This document shows positions 57,297 through 64,000 of a stretch of DNA of 64,000 nt, piece after piece. The stretch lies in assembly GCA_035293985.1 (NCBI GenBank), contig DATGLS010000005.1, positions 124,001 to 188,000 on the forward strand, in the 5' to 3' direction. The position numbers and the translations under genes are program-made. The notes below the pieces were generated by a model that ran no database searches, was not told where the DNA came from, and was given only the letters and a program-made list of their open reading frames with translations. How positions within the stretch are numbered: position 1 is the first letter of the stretch; each line of letters starts with the position of its first letter. Origin of the DNA: JAVDCA01 sp035293985 (GTDB lineage Bacteria > Pseudomonadota > Alphaproteobacteria > Rhizobiales > Xanthobacteraceae).

Positions 57297-58052
57297 ATGC
57301 CGAGCAAGACTCTTGTCGCAGCGGCTGCCGCCGCCTTTCTGTCGGCTGCCGTCGCCCCGGCGCGAGCCGAGCCGGTCAAGAACATCGTCATCGTCCACGG
57401 CGCCTTCGCCGATGGTGCTGGATGGCGGGGCGTCGCCGAGATTCTGAGCAAAGACGGCTACACGGTCTCGGTGGTGCAGGAGCCGCTGACATCATTTGCC
57501 GACGATGTCGCGGCGACCAGACGGGTGCTGGCGCTGCAGCAGGGCCCGACCCTTCTGGTCGGCCACAGCTACGGCGGGATGGTCATCACCGAGGCGGGCA
57601 ATGCGCCAAACGTCGTCGGCCTCGTCTACATCGCGGCCTTCATCCCCGACCAGGGCCAGAGCGCGCTCGACCTGCTCGCGCAGGCGCCCGCCGCCAACAA
57701 CGACCTGCGCGCCACCAAGGACGATTTCCTCTACATCGACCCGGCCGCCTTCCGGGCCGATTTCGCCGCCGACCTCCCGTCTGCCGAGGCGAGCTTCATG
57801 GCGCATTCGCAGGCGATGCTGGCCAAGGGCGCGGCCGCCGCGAAGGTGACGACCGCCGCCTGGCATCAGAAGAAAAGCTGGGCGCTGGTCGCCTCACGCG
57901 ACCACAACATCAATCCCGATCTCGAGCGCAGCATGGCCAAGCGGGCCGGCAGCGAAACGATCGAGGTTGCGGGCAGCCACGCGGTGTACGTTTCCAAGCC
58001 GAACGACGTCGCGCGTTTTATCGAACGGGCCGCGAGGTCGACTGCCAAGTAA
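57297..58052 (+). CDS. Exported alpha/beta hydrolase
   Basis: A 251-residue alpha/beta-hydrolase with a signal peptide (TLVAAAAAAFLSAAVAPARA). The nucleophile elbow is LLVGHSYGGMV with S91, the oxyanion region is IVIVHGAFADG, and the catalytic His is H228 in VAGSHAVYVSKP; an acidic partner is expected in the loop before it (SRDHNINPD). It is similar to small periplasmic esterase/lactonase-like proteins. The ATG at 57297 has GGGAG 6 nt upstream. The ArsR-type operator in front suggests control by the regulator encoded 1.6 kb away. Confidence 0.9.
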   Translation: MPSKTLVAAAAAAFLSAAVAPARAEPVKNIVIVHGAFADGAGWRGVAEILSKDGYTVSVVQEPLTSFADDVAATRRVLALQQGPTLLVGHSYGGMVITEAGNAPNVVGLVYIAAFIPDQGQSALDLLAQAPAANNDLRATKDDFLYIDPAAFRADFAADLPSAEASFMAHSQAMLAKGAAAAKVTTAAWHQKKSWALVASRDHNINPDLERSMAKRAGSETIEVAGSHAVYVSKPNDVARFIERAARSTAK

Positions 58053-58058
58053 CAGCGC

Positions 58059-58304
58059 TCACGCGACGTCCTCGATGGCCGGCCGCCTGAACCCCATCGC
58101 CATCCAGGCACGCAGCAGCTTGATCATGAACTTTCCCGAATGGCCCGGATAGTTGGCCAGATCAGACGCGAGGCCGGGCGCCGCCTGATGCCGGCGACCC
58201 GTCTCCTGGCAGCTCGCGCAATAACAGATGCCGCGCAAAATCGGCGCCCCGACGATCTCCAGCTCGACCTTGCCGCAGCGGCGGCGCGCCGAGGCACGCT
58301 CAAG
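58059..58304 (-). pseudogene. GFA-family (glutathione-dependent formaldehyde-activating-like) gene remnant
   Basis: The minus strand keeps the first part of a GFA/CENP-V zinc protein (RRCGKVELEIVGAPILRGI then CYCASCQETGRR with its Cys cluster) fused directly to the family's last helix (YPGHSGKFMIKLLRAWMAM). The middle, where the family has about 70-80 more residues and a CC zinc pair, is missing; the 5' part runs straight into a stop codon with no start. It is a degraded gene carrying an internal deletion. Family assignment rests on recalled motifs. Confidence 0.65.
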
Positions 58305-58438
58305 TCATTTTGCCTCGCTTTCCAATTGGGTAGACGACACAGACGATACACAAGCGGTGAACATTCTGCATGACCCATGCGACTAAACCCAGGATGAGCA
58401 CTTGATCCCAGGGCTCTCACGCAGGCGGGAGACCGGCA

Positions 58439-59398
58439 ATGAAGCGTCGAACCAAAGGCTTCCTCCTCGGCGGCAGCTTGGCCGTCGCGACGGTCGTTGG
58501 GCTCTCGGTGGCGCTGTCGATGTCGCCATCGGTGAAGCTCTACCTGGCGCTCATGGATCAGACTCCCTGTAAGGCTGGTCTTCGCAACCTGGTCATCGGC
58601 TGCACCTTCCAAGGGGGACACCGCACCACCTACGGACCGTCGCACCCGCATGTCCCGTTGTCAGGTCCCGTCCTCCAGGACACGTCGTGGGGCGTGACGA
58701 ACCGTTGTCCCCTGGGCGACATCGCCAAGCGCCTGATCTGCCGTGCCGACCCGGTCGCGGCGCCCACAAGCGACGATCTCGAGGTGGAGCTGTCCAAGGT
58801 CACCGGCCTGCCGCTGCCCAAGGGGCGGGTCGTCACAACGGAGATCAATTCAGCGTTCATCAAGTCGGTTCACGTCGAAACGCCGTTCGATCTCGCGCCT
58901 CTGCTCGGCTTCTATCGCGACGCGCTACGCCAGCGCGGCTGGACCGAGAGCGATGGCGCGATCGTCGTGCCGGACCATGCCGTGATCGCGTTCACGACGC
59001 CCGATGGACCGGCGCTGCTCCGCCTCGTCCATCAGCACGGCCAAACGATCGCCGACCTGTCGTTGCGCAAGCCCGCCGCTGTCGCGAAGACCGACATGCT
59101 TCCGAGCCCGGGACAGGTAAAACTGATGCTCGGCAATGCGACGGACGAAGCGGCCGCGATCACCATCAACGGGCAGACCATCAAGCTGGCGGCGCGCGCC
59201 GGACGCGACCTCGCGGACGAGACCGGACGGAGGTCGCCCGACAGCCCGCAGATCGATCTGCCGCCGGGCAAATATACGGTCACCCTCAAGGTGGCTAGCC
59301 GGGCGGCGCAGAACCGTGAGTTCGAGGTCGGCGCCGGCGAGACCTGGGGCTTGCTGGTCGGTCCGGCCGGCGTCCCGCTCCCCATGCATCTTTATTGA
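58439..59398 (+). CDS. Hypothetical exported or anchored protein
   Basis: A 319-residue protein with an N-terminal hydrophobic segment (FLLGGSLAVATVVGLSVALS) after a basic start (MKRRTK), so a signal anchor or signal peptide. The first ~60 mature residues hold several cysteines (TPCKAGL, VIGCTF, NRCPLG, LICRADP). The rest includes a segment with FDLAPLLGFYRDALRQRGW (a common 'polar helix' block) and a C-terminal beta-sandwich-like part (ITINGQTIKLAARAGRDLAD, PPGKYTVTLKV). GGGAG precedes the ATG at 58439. No family was recognised; it is probably periplasmic. Confidence 0.78.
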   Translation: MKRRTKGFLLGGSLAVATVVGLSVALSMSPSVKLYLALMDQTPCKAGLRNLVIGCTFQGGHRTTYGPSHPHVPLSGPVLQDTSWGVTNRCPLGDIAKRLICRADPVAAPTSDDLEVELSKVTGLPLPKGRVVTTEINSAFIKSVHVETPFDLAPLLGFYRDALRQRGWTESDGAIVVPDHAVIAFTTPDGPALLRLVHQHGQTIADLSLRKPAAVAKTDMLPSPGQVKLMLGNATDEAAAITINGQTIKLAARAGRDLADETGRRSPDSPQIDLPPGKYTVTLKVASRAAQNREFEVGAGETWGLLVGPAGVPLPMHLY

Positions 59399-59514
59399 GA
59401 CGATGCGGTCCGGAGCCTGCCGTCTGGAGAAATCCGTCGAAGCCCGCGTGGCGAGAGTACAGGAAACGCAAGACCTCCCTCCCCCCTTCGACCTTTCGTC
59501 ACAAGGAGCTTCTC

Positions 59515-59862
59515 ATGACTGCCGCAGACATGGCCGACTACGCCACGACAGCTGGCATGAACCCGGCGCGGCCTGGCCTCAGCGCGGATGCGCGCGCCAT
59601 GATGATGTTCGAGGCGAACAAGAAGGACGCCTGCGTCGCCTATGCGCTGTGGTTCTTCCTCGGCTACTTCGGCGCGCACAATTTCTACCTCAGGCATACC
59701 GGCATCGCGATCGCCCAGCTCCTGCTCACGCTGTCGATCGTCGGATTGTTGATCAACTTCTTCTGGCATCTCGTCGATGCGTTCCTCATCCCGGGCCGGG
59801 TCCGGCGCGAAAACACCCGGCTGGCGTGGACACTCGGCGCCGGAGTGCCCTTTGCGACGTAG
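59515..59862 (+). CDS. TM2-domain membrane protein
   Basis: A 115-residue protein with a TM2 domain: two membrane helices (VAYALWFFLGYFGAHNFYL and AQLLLTLSIVGLLINFFWHL) joined by a short turn, ending in the conserved VDAFLIPG. TM2 proteins are small and membrane-embedded, function mostly unknown in bacteria. The N-terminal 35 residues are soluble and polar. AAGGAG 6 nt before the ATG at 59515 gives a good start. It is a single gene between an exported protein and an ankyrin protein. Confidence 0.88.
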   Translation: MTAADMADYATTAGMNPARPGLSADARAMMMFEANKKDACVAYALWFFLGYFGAHNFYLRHTGIAIAQLLLTLSIVGLLINFFWHLVDAFLIPGRVRRENTRLAWTLGAGVPFAT

Positions 59863-59997
59863 GCGAGCCCGTTGCGATGGCGATCTTTTAGCGTGTCCCC
59901 CATCGAGGGCAGATGCCCCGAATAGGAGCGCGGCGGAGCGGGCGGCTCCGCTTCGGATCGAGAGACGTCCATCTTCACGCAAAAATGTGCTAACGGT

Positions 59998-60663
59998 TTG
60001 AGCATCATTGAACGCCCTCAGGAACCGCAATTGCAGTGCCAGCACGCTGACCCTTTCAGAGCGTTCGTGGAACTCATCGTCTCGGGTGACAGGGAGAACG
60101 TCATCCGGTGGCTGAATGCGGCGCCGGACTTGATGAAGCATCGCGCCGCAAGCGGCGCGAGCCGGCAAGGCGCGAAGGCGAACTTTTTTGCTCGCATCAA
60201 GCACTACATTTACGAAGGAGATACCGCTCTTCATATGGCAGCGGCGGCACAGCAGAGGCGCATCGCCGAGGAGTTGATCTCGAGGGGCGCCGACGTTCGT
60301 GCCCGGAACAGGCGCGGTGCAGAGCCCCTTCACTATGCGGTTGATGGCGGACCGGATTTGCCGCTATGGACTCCAGAGGAGCAGATCGCGATCATCGTCG
60401 GTCTCATTCGGGCCGGTGCTGACCCGAATGCCGTTGATGAGAGCGGTGTGACTCCACTGCATCGGGCCGTACGCAATCGCTGTGCTGGCGCCGTAAAGGC
60501 CCTCATCGACGGCGGCGCCGATCCCAGCGCCCCCAATAAAAACGGCTCGACGCCGTGGGTGCTCGCGACACTGAACACCGGCAAAAGCGGCTCAGGCTCC
60601 CGGAGGGCGAAGGAGCAGCAGCGAGAGATTTTGCGCATTCTCGAGGAGCGCGGCGCGAGGTAG
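59998..60663 (+). CDS. Ankyrin repeat protein
   Basis: A 221-residue protein with about four ankyrin repeats: EGDTALHMAAAAQQRRIAEE, ISRGADVRARNRRGAEPLHY, IRAGADPNAVDESGVTPLHR and IDGGADPSAPNKNGSTPWVL, a solenoid for protein binding. No signal peptide is seen. The likely start is a TTG at 59998, because no ATG with upstream ribosome site precedes the first repeat; TTG use is a small oddity. It stands alone at the edge of the gene-poor, AT-richer zone, and ankyrin proteins next to phage remnants are often of mobile origin. Function unknown. Confidence 0.85.
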   Translation: MSIIERPQEPQLQCQHADPFRAFVELIVSGDRENVIRWLNAAPDLMKHRAASGASRQGAKANFFARIKHYIYEGDTALHMAAAAQQRRIAEELISRGADVRARNRRGAEPLHYAVDGGPDLPLWTPEEQIAIIVGLIRAGADPNAVDESGVTPLHRAVRNRCAGAVKALIDGGADPSAPNKNGSTPWVLATLNTGKSGSGSRRAKEQQREILRILEERGAR

Positions 60664-61375
60664 ACGACGTCACAGCGCCGGTCGTTCGAGGCAACGACGA
60701 CGTCGTCTTCTCCCCTGACAAATGGGGTGAAGATCGATCCCTATCGCGTCGGAGCGGAAAACAGAACCCGAATGGGTAGGGCTGAGGAAGGGGTTCGCGA
60801 TCGTCGCGGCCGGCGTCTTCGGGGTTGGCGATCCCGCTGGCTTGCCTCGCCGCGCTCCTCATCTGGGCAAGTAGGTGGCGCCTCCCCGCCCCATTGACCT
60901 TTCGCCTCGCGCCGGGACCACATTCGGAGCCCCAGTTGAGCATCCCTCCCTGCGGACGAGCGGCGTACCGTGAATAGCGGGGATAGATTCGATTCCGTTT
61001 GCGCTTTCGGCGCGCACGGTGCATGGCATTAAGTGCAGAGTGACATTGGCGCGTCCGGAGCTTCGCTTCGGGCGCGCTTTGCTTTTGAAGCGCGCAAAGA
61101 ACGCCGCAAGGGCGTGAGGCCGTTCTCGGGGTCTGCCGTCCGTTATGGCGCTCCTTTTTATTGCCTGTTCTTCCTGTTTCCGCGCCTGTTTCGACACTCG
61201 CGCCATTTCCTTCGTTATATCAGTGACTTTTCCTGTATTCGGCGCCCATCGGCGCCCTGTAAACCGCCTGTACTTCTTTGCAGTTTTTTTTCCAGCGCGC
61301 AGCCGGTTCCCTCTGGTCATGCGCTTCCTTCTCACTGCCTGCCCCTTCCACGGATCGTAACAAGGAGAACCGAAC
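60664..61375. other. Gene-poor, AT-richer region upstream of a terminase pair
   Basis: A 712-bp region in which no open frame looks coding. From about 61140 to 61370 the composition shifts to T-rich runs (for example GCAGTTTTTTTTCCAGC), unlike the rest of the window. A strong hairpin lies at 61072-61095, and GGCGCC-CATC-GGCGCC lies near 61241. It may be the left edge of a mobile or prophage remnant; no attachment site or integrase was found. Confidence 0.55.
61072..61095. repeat. Hairpin in the pre-terminase region
   Basis: Perfect arms GCGCGCTT / AAGCGCGC with an 8-nt loop. It could end transcription coming from upstream. Confidence 0.45.
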
Positions 61376-61840
61376 ATGCGTTTCCAACCCGGCCAGAGCG
61401 GCAATCCCGCGGGACGCCCGCGCGGATCGCGCAACAAGCGCAGCATCATCGTCGAGAAGCTCTGGGACGACAGCGCCGGCGAGGTCACCACCACCGCGAT
61501 CACCCGCGCGAGGGATGGCGACCCGGCAGCGCTGCGCGCCTGCATGGACCGCGTCGCCCCGCGGCTGCGGCATCGTCCGCTCGATTTCGAGATGCCGCCT
61601 CTCGTCACGCTTGCCGATACCCCGGGCGCGATCAACGCGATCTTGCAGGGACTGGCGCAGGGCGAGATCGACCGCGAGGAGGCCGTCGCCATGTTCCGCG
61701 GCGTGCGGGACTTCACGCTGGCGCTCGCCGCGGTCGCGCACGAGAAGCGCGCCGCCGGAGCCGCGGCGCACACCGACATCGACGGCGACGCGAGCGAAGG
61801 CGGAAGCCTCACTGACTTCCTGGCGGCTCGCATCCGATGA
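61376..61840 (+). CDS. DUF5681 protein, probable terminase small subunit
   Basis: A 154-residue protein beginning with the DUF5681 signature RFQPGQSGNPAGRPRGSRNK, a basic DNA-binding segment found upstream of phage terminases. The rest is mostly helical (TPGAINAILQGLAQGEIDRE, AMFRGVRDFTLALAAVAHEK). AAGGAG before the ATG at 61376 is a strong ribosome site, and the stop overlaps the start of the large subunit by 4 bp (ATGA). It would recognise phage DNA for packaging, but no portal or capsid gene follows. Confidence 0.85.
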   Translation: MRFQPGQSGNPAGRPRGSRNKRSIIVEKLWDDSAGEVTTTAITRARDGDPAALRACMDRVAPRLRHRPLDFEMPPLVTLADTPGAINAILQGLAQGEIDREEAVAMFRGVRDFTLALAAVAHEKRAAGAAAHTDIDGDASEGGSLTDFLAARIR

Positions 61841-63393
61841 GCGCCACATCGTCCCCGCGCGCGGCGGCAGCCCGCGACAAAGAGCTCGCCCACGAGCTCG
61901 CCCGCGATTTCGAGCGCTTCGCCCCCCTTCTCACCATCCGCCCCAAGAGCGGCGCGCTCGCGCCGCTGATCCTCAACCGCGCGCAGCGGTTCATTCACGG
62001 CCGACTCGACGCGCAGCAGCGCGAAACCGGCCGCGTGCGCGCGCTCATCCTCAAGGGCCGCCAGCAGGGCTGCTCCACCTACGTGGCGGCGCGCTTCTAC
62101 CACCGCGCCACCAACGCCAAGGGCGTGCGCGTCTTCATCCTCAGCCACGAGGATGCGGCGACGCAGAACCTGTTCGAGATCGTCGAGCGCTTTCACGCGC
62201 ACTGCCATCCGCGGCTCAAGCCGTCGACCGGCGCCGCCAACGCGAAGGAGCTCTCCTTCGACGCGCTCGAAAGCGGCTACAAGGTCGGCACTGCCGGCAC
62301 CAAGGGGGTGGGACGCTCCGCCACCATCCAGCTCTTCCACGGCTCCGAGGTCGCATTCTGGCCTCATGCCGAGACGCACGCGGCCGGCGCCCTGCAGGCG
62401 GTGCCCGACGTCGCCGGCACCGAGGTGATTCTCGAGTCGACCGCCAACGGCATGGGCAACTTCTTCCACCAGATGTGGTGCGGCGCCGAGGCCGGCGAGA
62501 ACGACTACATCGCCGTCTTCGTACCCTGGTACTGGCAGGACGAGTACCGCAAGAAGCCGCCGCCCGACTTCGCGCCGAACGAGGAGGAGGCGACCTACGC
62601 GGACCTCTACGGCCTCGACCCCGCCCAGCTCGCCTGGCGGCGCGCCAAGATCGCGGAGCTCAAGGACCTCGCCCTGTTTCGCCAGGAATATCCGGCGAGC
62701 GCGGCGGAAGCCTTCGAGATGAGCGGGCACGACAGCTTCATCCCGCCCCCGCTGATCGCGGCCGCCCGCCAGGCTACATGCGAGCCGTCCGGCCCCCTGG
62801 TGATCGGCTTCGATCCCGCCTGGCTGGGGCCGGACCGCCACGCCATGGCGTGGCGCCAGGGACGGCGCCTCCTTCGGGTCGAGTGCAAGAAAGGCCTCGA
62901 CACCATGCAGGCCGCCGGCTGGGTCAAGCAGGTGATCGACACCGACAGGCCGGCGCGCGTCTTCATCGACGTCGGCGGCGTCGGCACCGGCGTCTACGAT
63001 CGGCTCAAAGAGATGGGTTACGGCGGGATCGTGCGCGACATCAATTTCGGCTCCGCCCCGTTCGAGCCGCCGCCGCGCGACGCGCACGGCCGCCCGTCCG
63101 GCGGTCCCGTCAACCGCCGCGCCGAGATGTGGATGAAGTCGAAGGACTGGCTCGCGGATCCGGCCGGCGCGCAGATCCCGGACAGCGATTCACTGCAGGC
63201 CGACGCCTGCGGCCCCGGCTATTCCTATGACAGCAACACCCGCCTGCAGCTGGAGAGCAAGCAGGACATGCGCCGCCGCGGCGCCGCCAGCCCCGACCAG
63301 TGGGACGCCGTGGCGCTCACCTTCGCGGAGCCGGTCGCGCGGGTCGCCGGGTTTTCGCGTCGGATTGTGTATCCGCCCTCGGGGTGGATGTGA
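61837..63393 (+). CDS. Phage terminase large subunit
   Basis: A 518-residue packaging ATPase-nuclease. The ATPase part has a Walker-A-like motif RALILKGRQQGCSTYVAARF and a Walker-B-like segment ATIQLFHGSEVAFWP; VILESTANGMGNFFHQM is the typical coupling motif. The C-terminal nuclease part includes LVIGFDPAWLGPDRHAM (first acidic metal ligand), ARVFIDVGGVGTGVYDRL and a late SPDQWDAVALTF (final Asp). All parts look intact. Codon use matches the host. It overlaps the DUF5681 gene and is followed by 306 bp without genes, so it is an isolated prophage fragment. Confidence 0.9.
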   Translation: MSATSSPRAAAARDKELAHELARDFERFAPLLTIRPKSGALAPLILNRAQRFIHGRLDAQQRETGRVRALILKGRQQGCSTYVAARFYHRATNAKGVRVFILSHEDAATQNLFEIVERFHAHCHPRLKPSTGAANAKELSFDALESGYKVGTAGTKGVGRSATIQLFHGSEVAFWPHAETHAAGALQAVPDVAGTEVILESTANGMGNFFHQMWCGAEAGENDYIAVFVPWYWQDEYRKKPPPDFAPNEEEATYADLYGLDPAQLAWRRAKIAELKDLALFRQEYPASAAEAFEMSGHDSFIPPPLIAAARQATCEPSGPLVIGFDPAWLGPDRHAMAWRQGRRLLRVECKKGLDTMQAAGWVKQVIDTDRPARVFIDVGGVGTGVYDRLKEMGYGGIVRDINFGSAPFEPPPRDAHGRPSGGPVNRRAEMWMKSKDWLADPAGAQIPDSDSLQADACGPGYSYDSNTRLQLESKQDMRRRGAASPDQWDAVALTFAEPVARVAGFSRRIVYPPSGWM

Positions 63394-63699
63394 TCTATGT
63401 CATTGCTAAATATGGAAAATCAGGCGCCGTGACGATCCGCCTGTACCGAGATACGCCTCTTCTCCGACGGCGTCGATTCCCCGATTGCGGGGCCAGGCTG
63501 CAAGCGAAGTCTCTCAAAAAGAGCACTTGCGCTCACGCGTGGAAAGGCCGGACGCTTTGTCGTCGAGGCGAAATACGACTGAGAAAGCCTGGTTGTGCAG
63601 CGCAGTCAGGCTTTCATCCTTGAGAAGTACAAAGCGCCGGCGCTCAAGTGCGCGCGAGCTGCCTTCCAAAGGACTCCTATAGGGCGCGCCCCATGCTGC
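63394..63699. other. Intergenic region after the terminase gene
   Basis: A 306-bp region in which no portal, protease or capsid gene is seen; a perfect stem is at 63583-63615. Confidence 0.55.
63583..63615. repeat. Hairpin between the terminase and M20 peptidase genes
   Basis: Perfect arms GAAAGCCTG / CAGGCTTTC with a 15-nt loop, between convergent genes; possibly a terminator. Confidence 0.5.
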
Positions 63700-64000
63700 T
63701 CACCCCATCGTCGCGAGCCGCACCGCGAGCGCGCACGCCCGATCGTACTCGTCGAGATTGATCCATTCGTCGATCGTGTGCGCCTCGTTCTGTCCGGCGC
63801 CGAACGTCACGGTCGGAATGCCGTGGCGGACCATCCAGTTGGCGTCGAGCCCGCCATTCGCGACACGGATCTTCGGGTCGTCGACGATGTCGGCTGCCGC
63901 CGCGAGCGCGCGTTTGACGACAGGCAGGCTCTCCTTCATGCGGAACGGATAGTAGTCGGTCTCGGCCTTGAACTTGATGCGGCCCGACTTCCCATCGCTG
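63700..64000 (-). CDS. M20-family peptidase, C-terminal part (5' end outside window)
   Basis: The last 99 residues of an M20/M25/M40 metallopeptidase (peptidase T-like): KFKAETDYYPFRMKESLPVV, VANGGLDANWMVRHGIPTVT with the G-x-D-A-N substrate block, and FGAGQNEAHTIDEWINLDEY, where the His-Thr-x-D/E of the C-terminal metal site is the family signature ('AHTxxE'-type). The frame stays open to the right edge, so the start is beyond base 64000. It cleaves N-terminal residues from short peptides or related amides. Confidence 0.85.
   Translation of the reverse strand, partial: SDGKSGRIKFKAETDYYPFRMKESLPVVKRALAAAADIVDDPKIRVANGGLDANWMVRHGIPTVTFGAGQNEAHTIDEWINLDEYDRACALAVRLATMG

Noticed and set aside
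60859..63087. 742-codon minus-strand frame opposite the terminase genes
   Set aside because: There is no domain, and the composition is that of antisense DNA; the last part covering 60859-61350 is basic but has no family features.

Overview
The window is chromosomal DNA of a high-GC (about two-thirds G+C by eye) alphaproteobacterium of the order Hyphomicrobiales/Rhizobiales, closest in style to Bradyrhizobium, Rhodopseudomonas and related Xanthobacteraceae. The evidence is a Porin_2-type outer-membrane porin, a LexA box of the alphaproteobacterial form (GAAC-N7-GAAC) in front of dinB, a perfect CtrA box (TTAA-N7-TTAAC), a possible EcfG stress promoter, many ABC/TTT-type solute-binding proteins and SDR enzymes, and several families of dispersed intergenic palindromic repeats of the kind common in these genomes. 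No tRNA, rRNA or CRISPR array was seen. Most genes are ordinary accessory metabolism.

1-8 kb: a VIT/vWA protein (running off the left edge) is translationally coupled to a small MerR-type regulator whose upstream region carries two copies of one palindrome; next to it is a receiver domain that has lost its phospho-acceptor Asp. Then come a D-aminoacylase-like amidohydrolase, a gamma-glutamyl hydrolase and a porin. 8-14 kb: a flavin monooxygenase with a probable CTG start, a polysaccharide deacetylase, a small protein under a CtrA box, and a nitrate/taurine-type ABC importer with a palindromic repeat inserted in the operon.

14-35 kb: a membrane protein, ketopantoate-reductase family enzyme, M15-like peptidase, DUF1330 protein, and a loose catabolic group (SDR, CnbZ-like deaminase, Bug-type binding protein, FAD monooxygenase, VOC protein). 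These are followed by a Bcr/CflA exporter, an ABC-2 exporter whose gene junction is a 12-bp minisatellite, an amidase_3 protein, a two-gene uracil-catabolism module (GTP cyclohydrolase II homologue plus URC4/DUF1688), a three-gene operon (dehydrogenase, cupin, hydratase), an exported formamidase-family protein and a lone TadG-like pilus protein. 35-44 kb: small exported proteins, a TPR protein with strong DNA-level repeats, a decayed copy of the tail of a deacetylase gene, an EamA transporter, DUF1993, the intact deacetylase, and an SDR-SDR-MFS operon.

44-55 kb: an alpha-glucan module (glycogen phosphorylase GlgP, two GH13 enzymes whose 3' ends overlap) flanking small membrane proteins with a possible EcfG promoter; then a methyltransferase, a bicupin oxalate decarboxylase and a DUF3859 protein. 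54-60 kb: a frameshifted membrane protein gene; an ArsR-SRPBCC pair whose operator is repeated almost exactly in front of an alpha/beta hydrolase on the far side of SOS-regulated dinB; a remnant of a GFA-family gene; TM2 and ankyrin proteins. 60.6-64 kb: a gene-poor, AT-richer gap precedes an isolated terminase small/large subunit pair (prophage remnant), then the 3' part of an M20 peptidase gene at the right edge.
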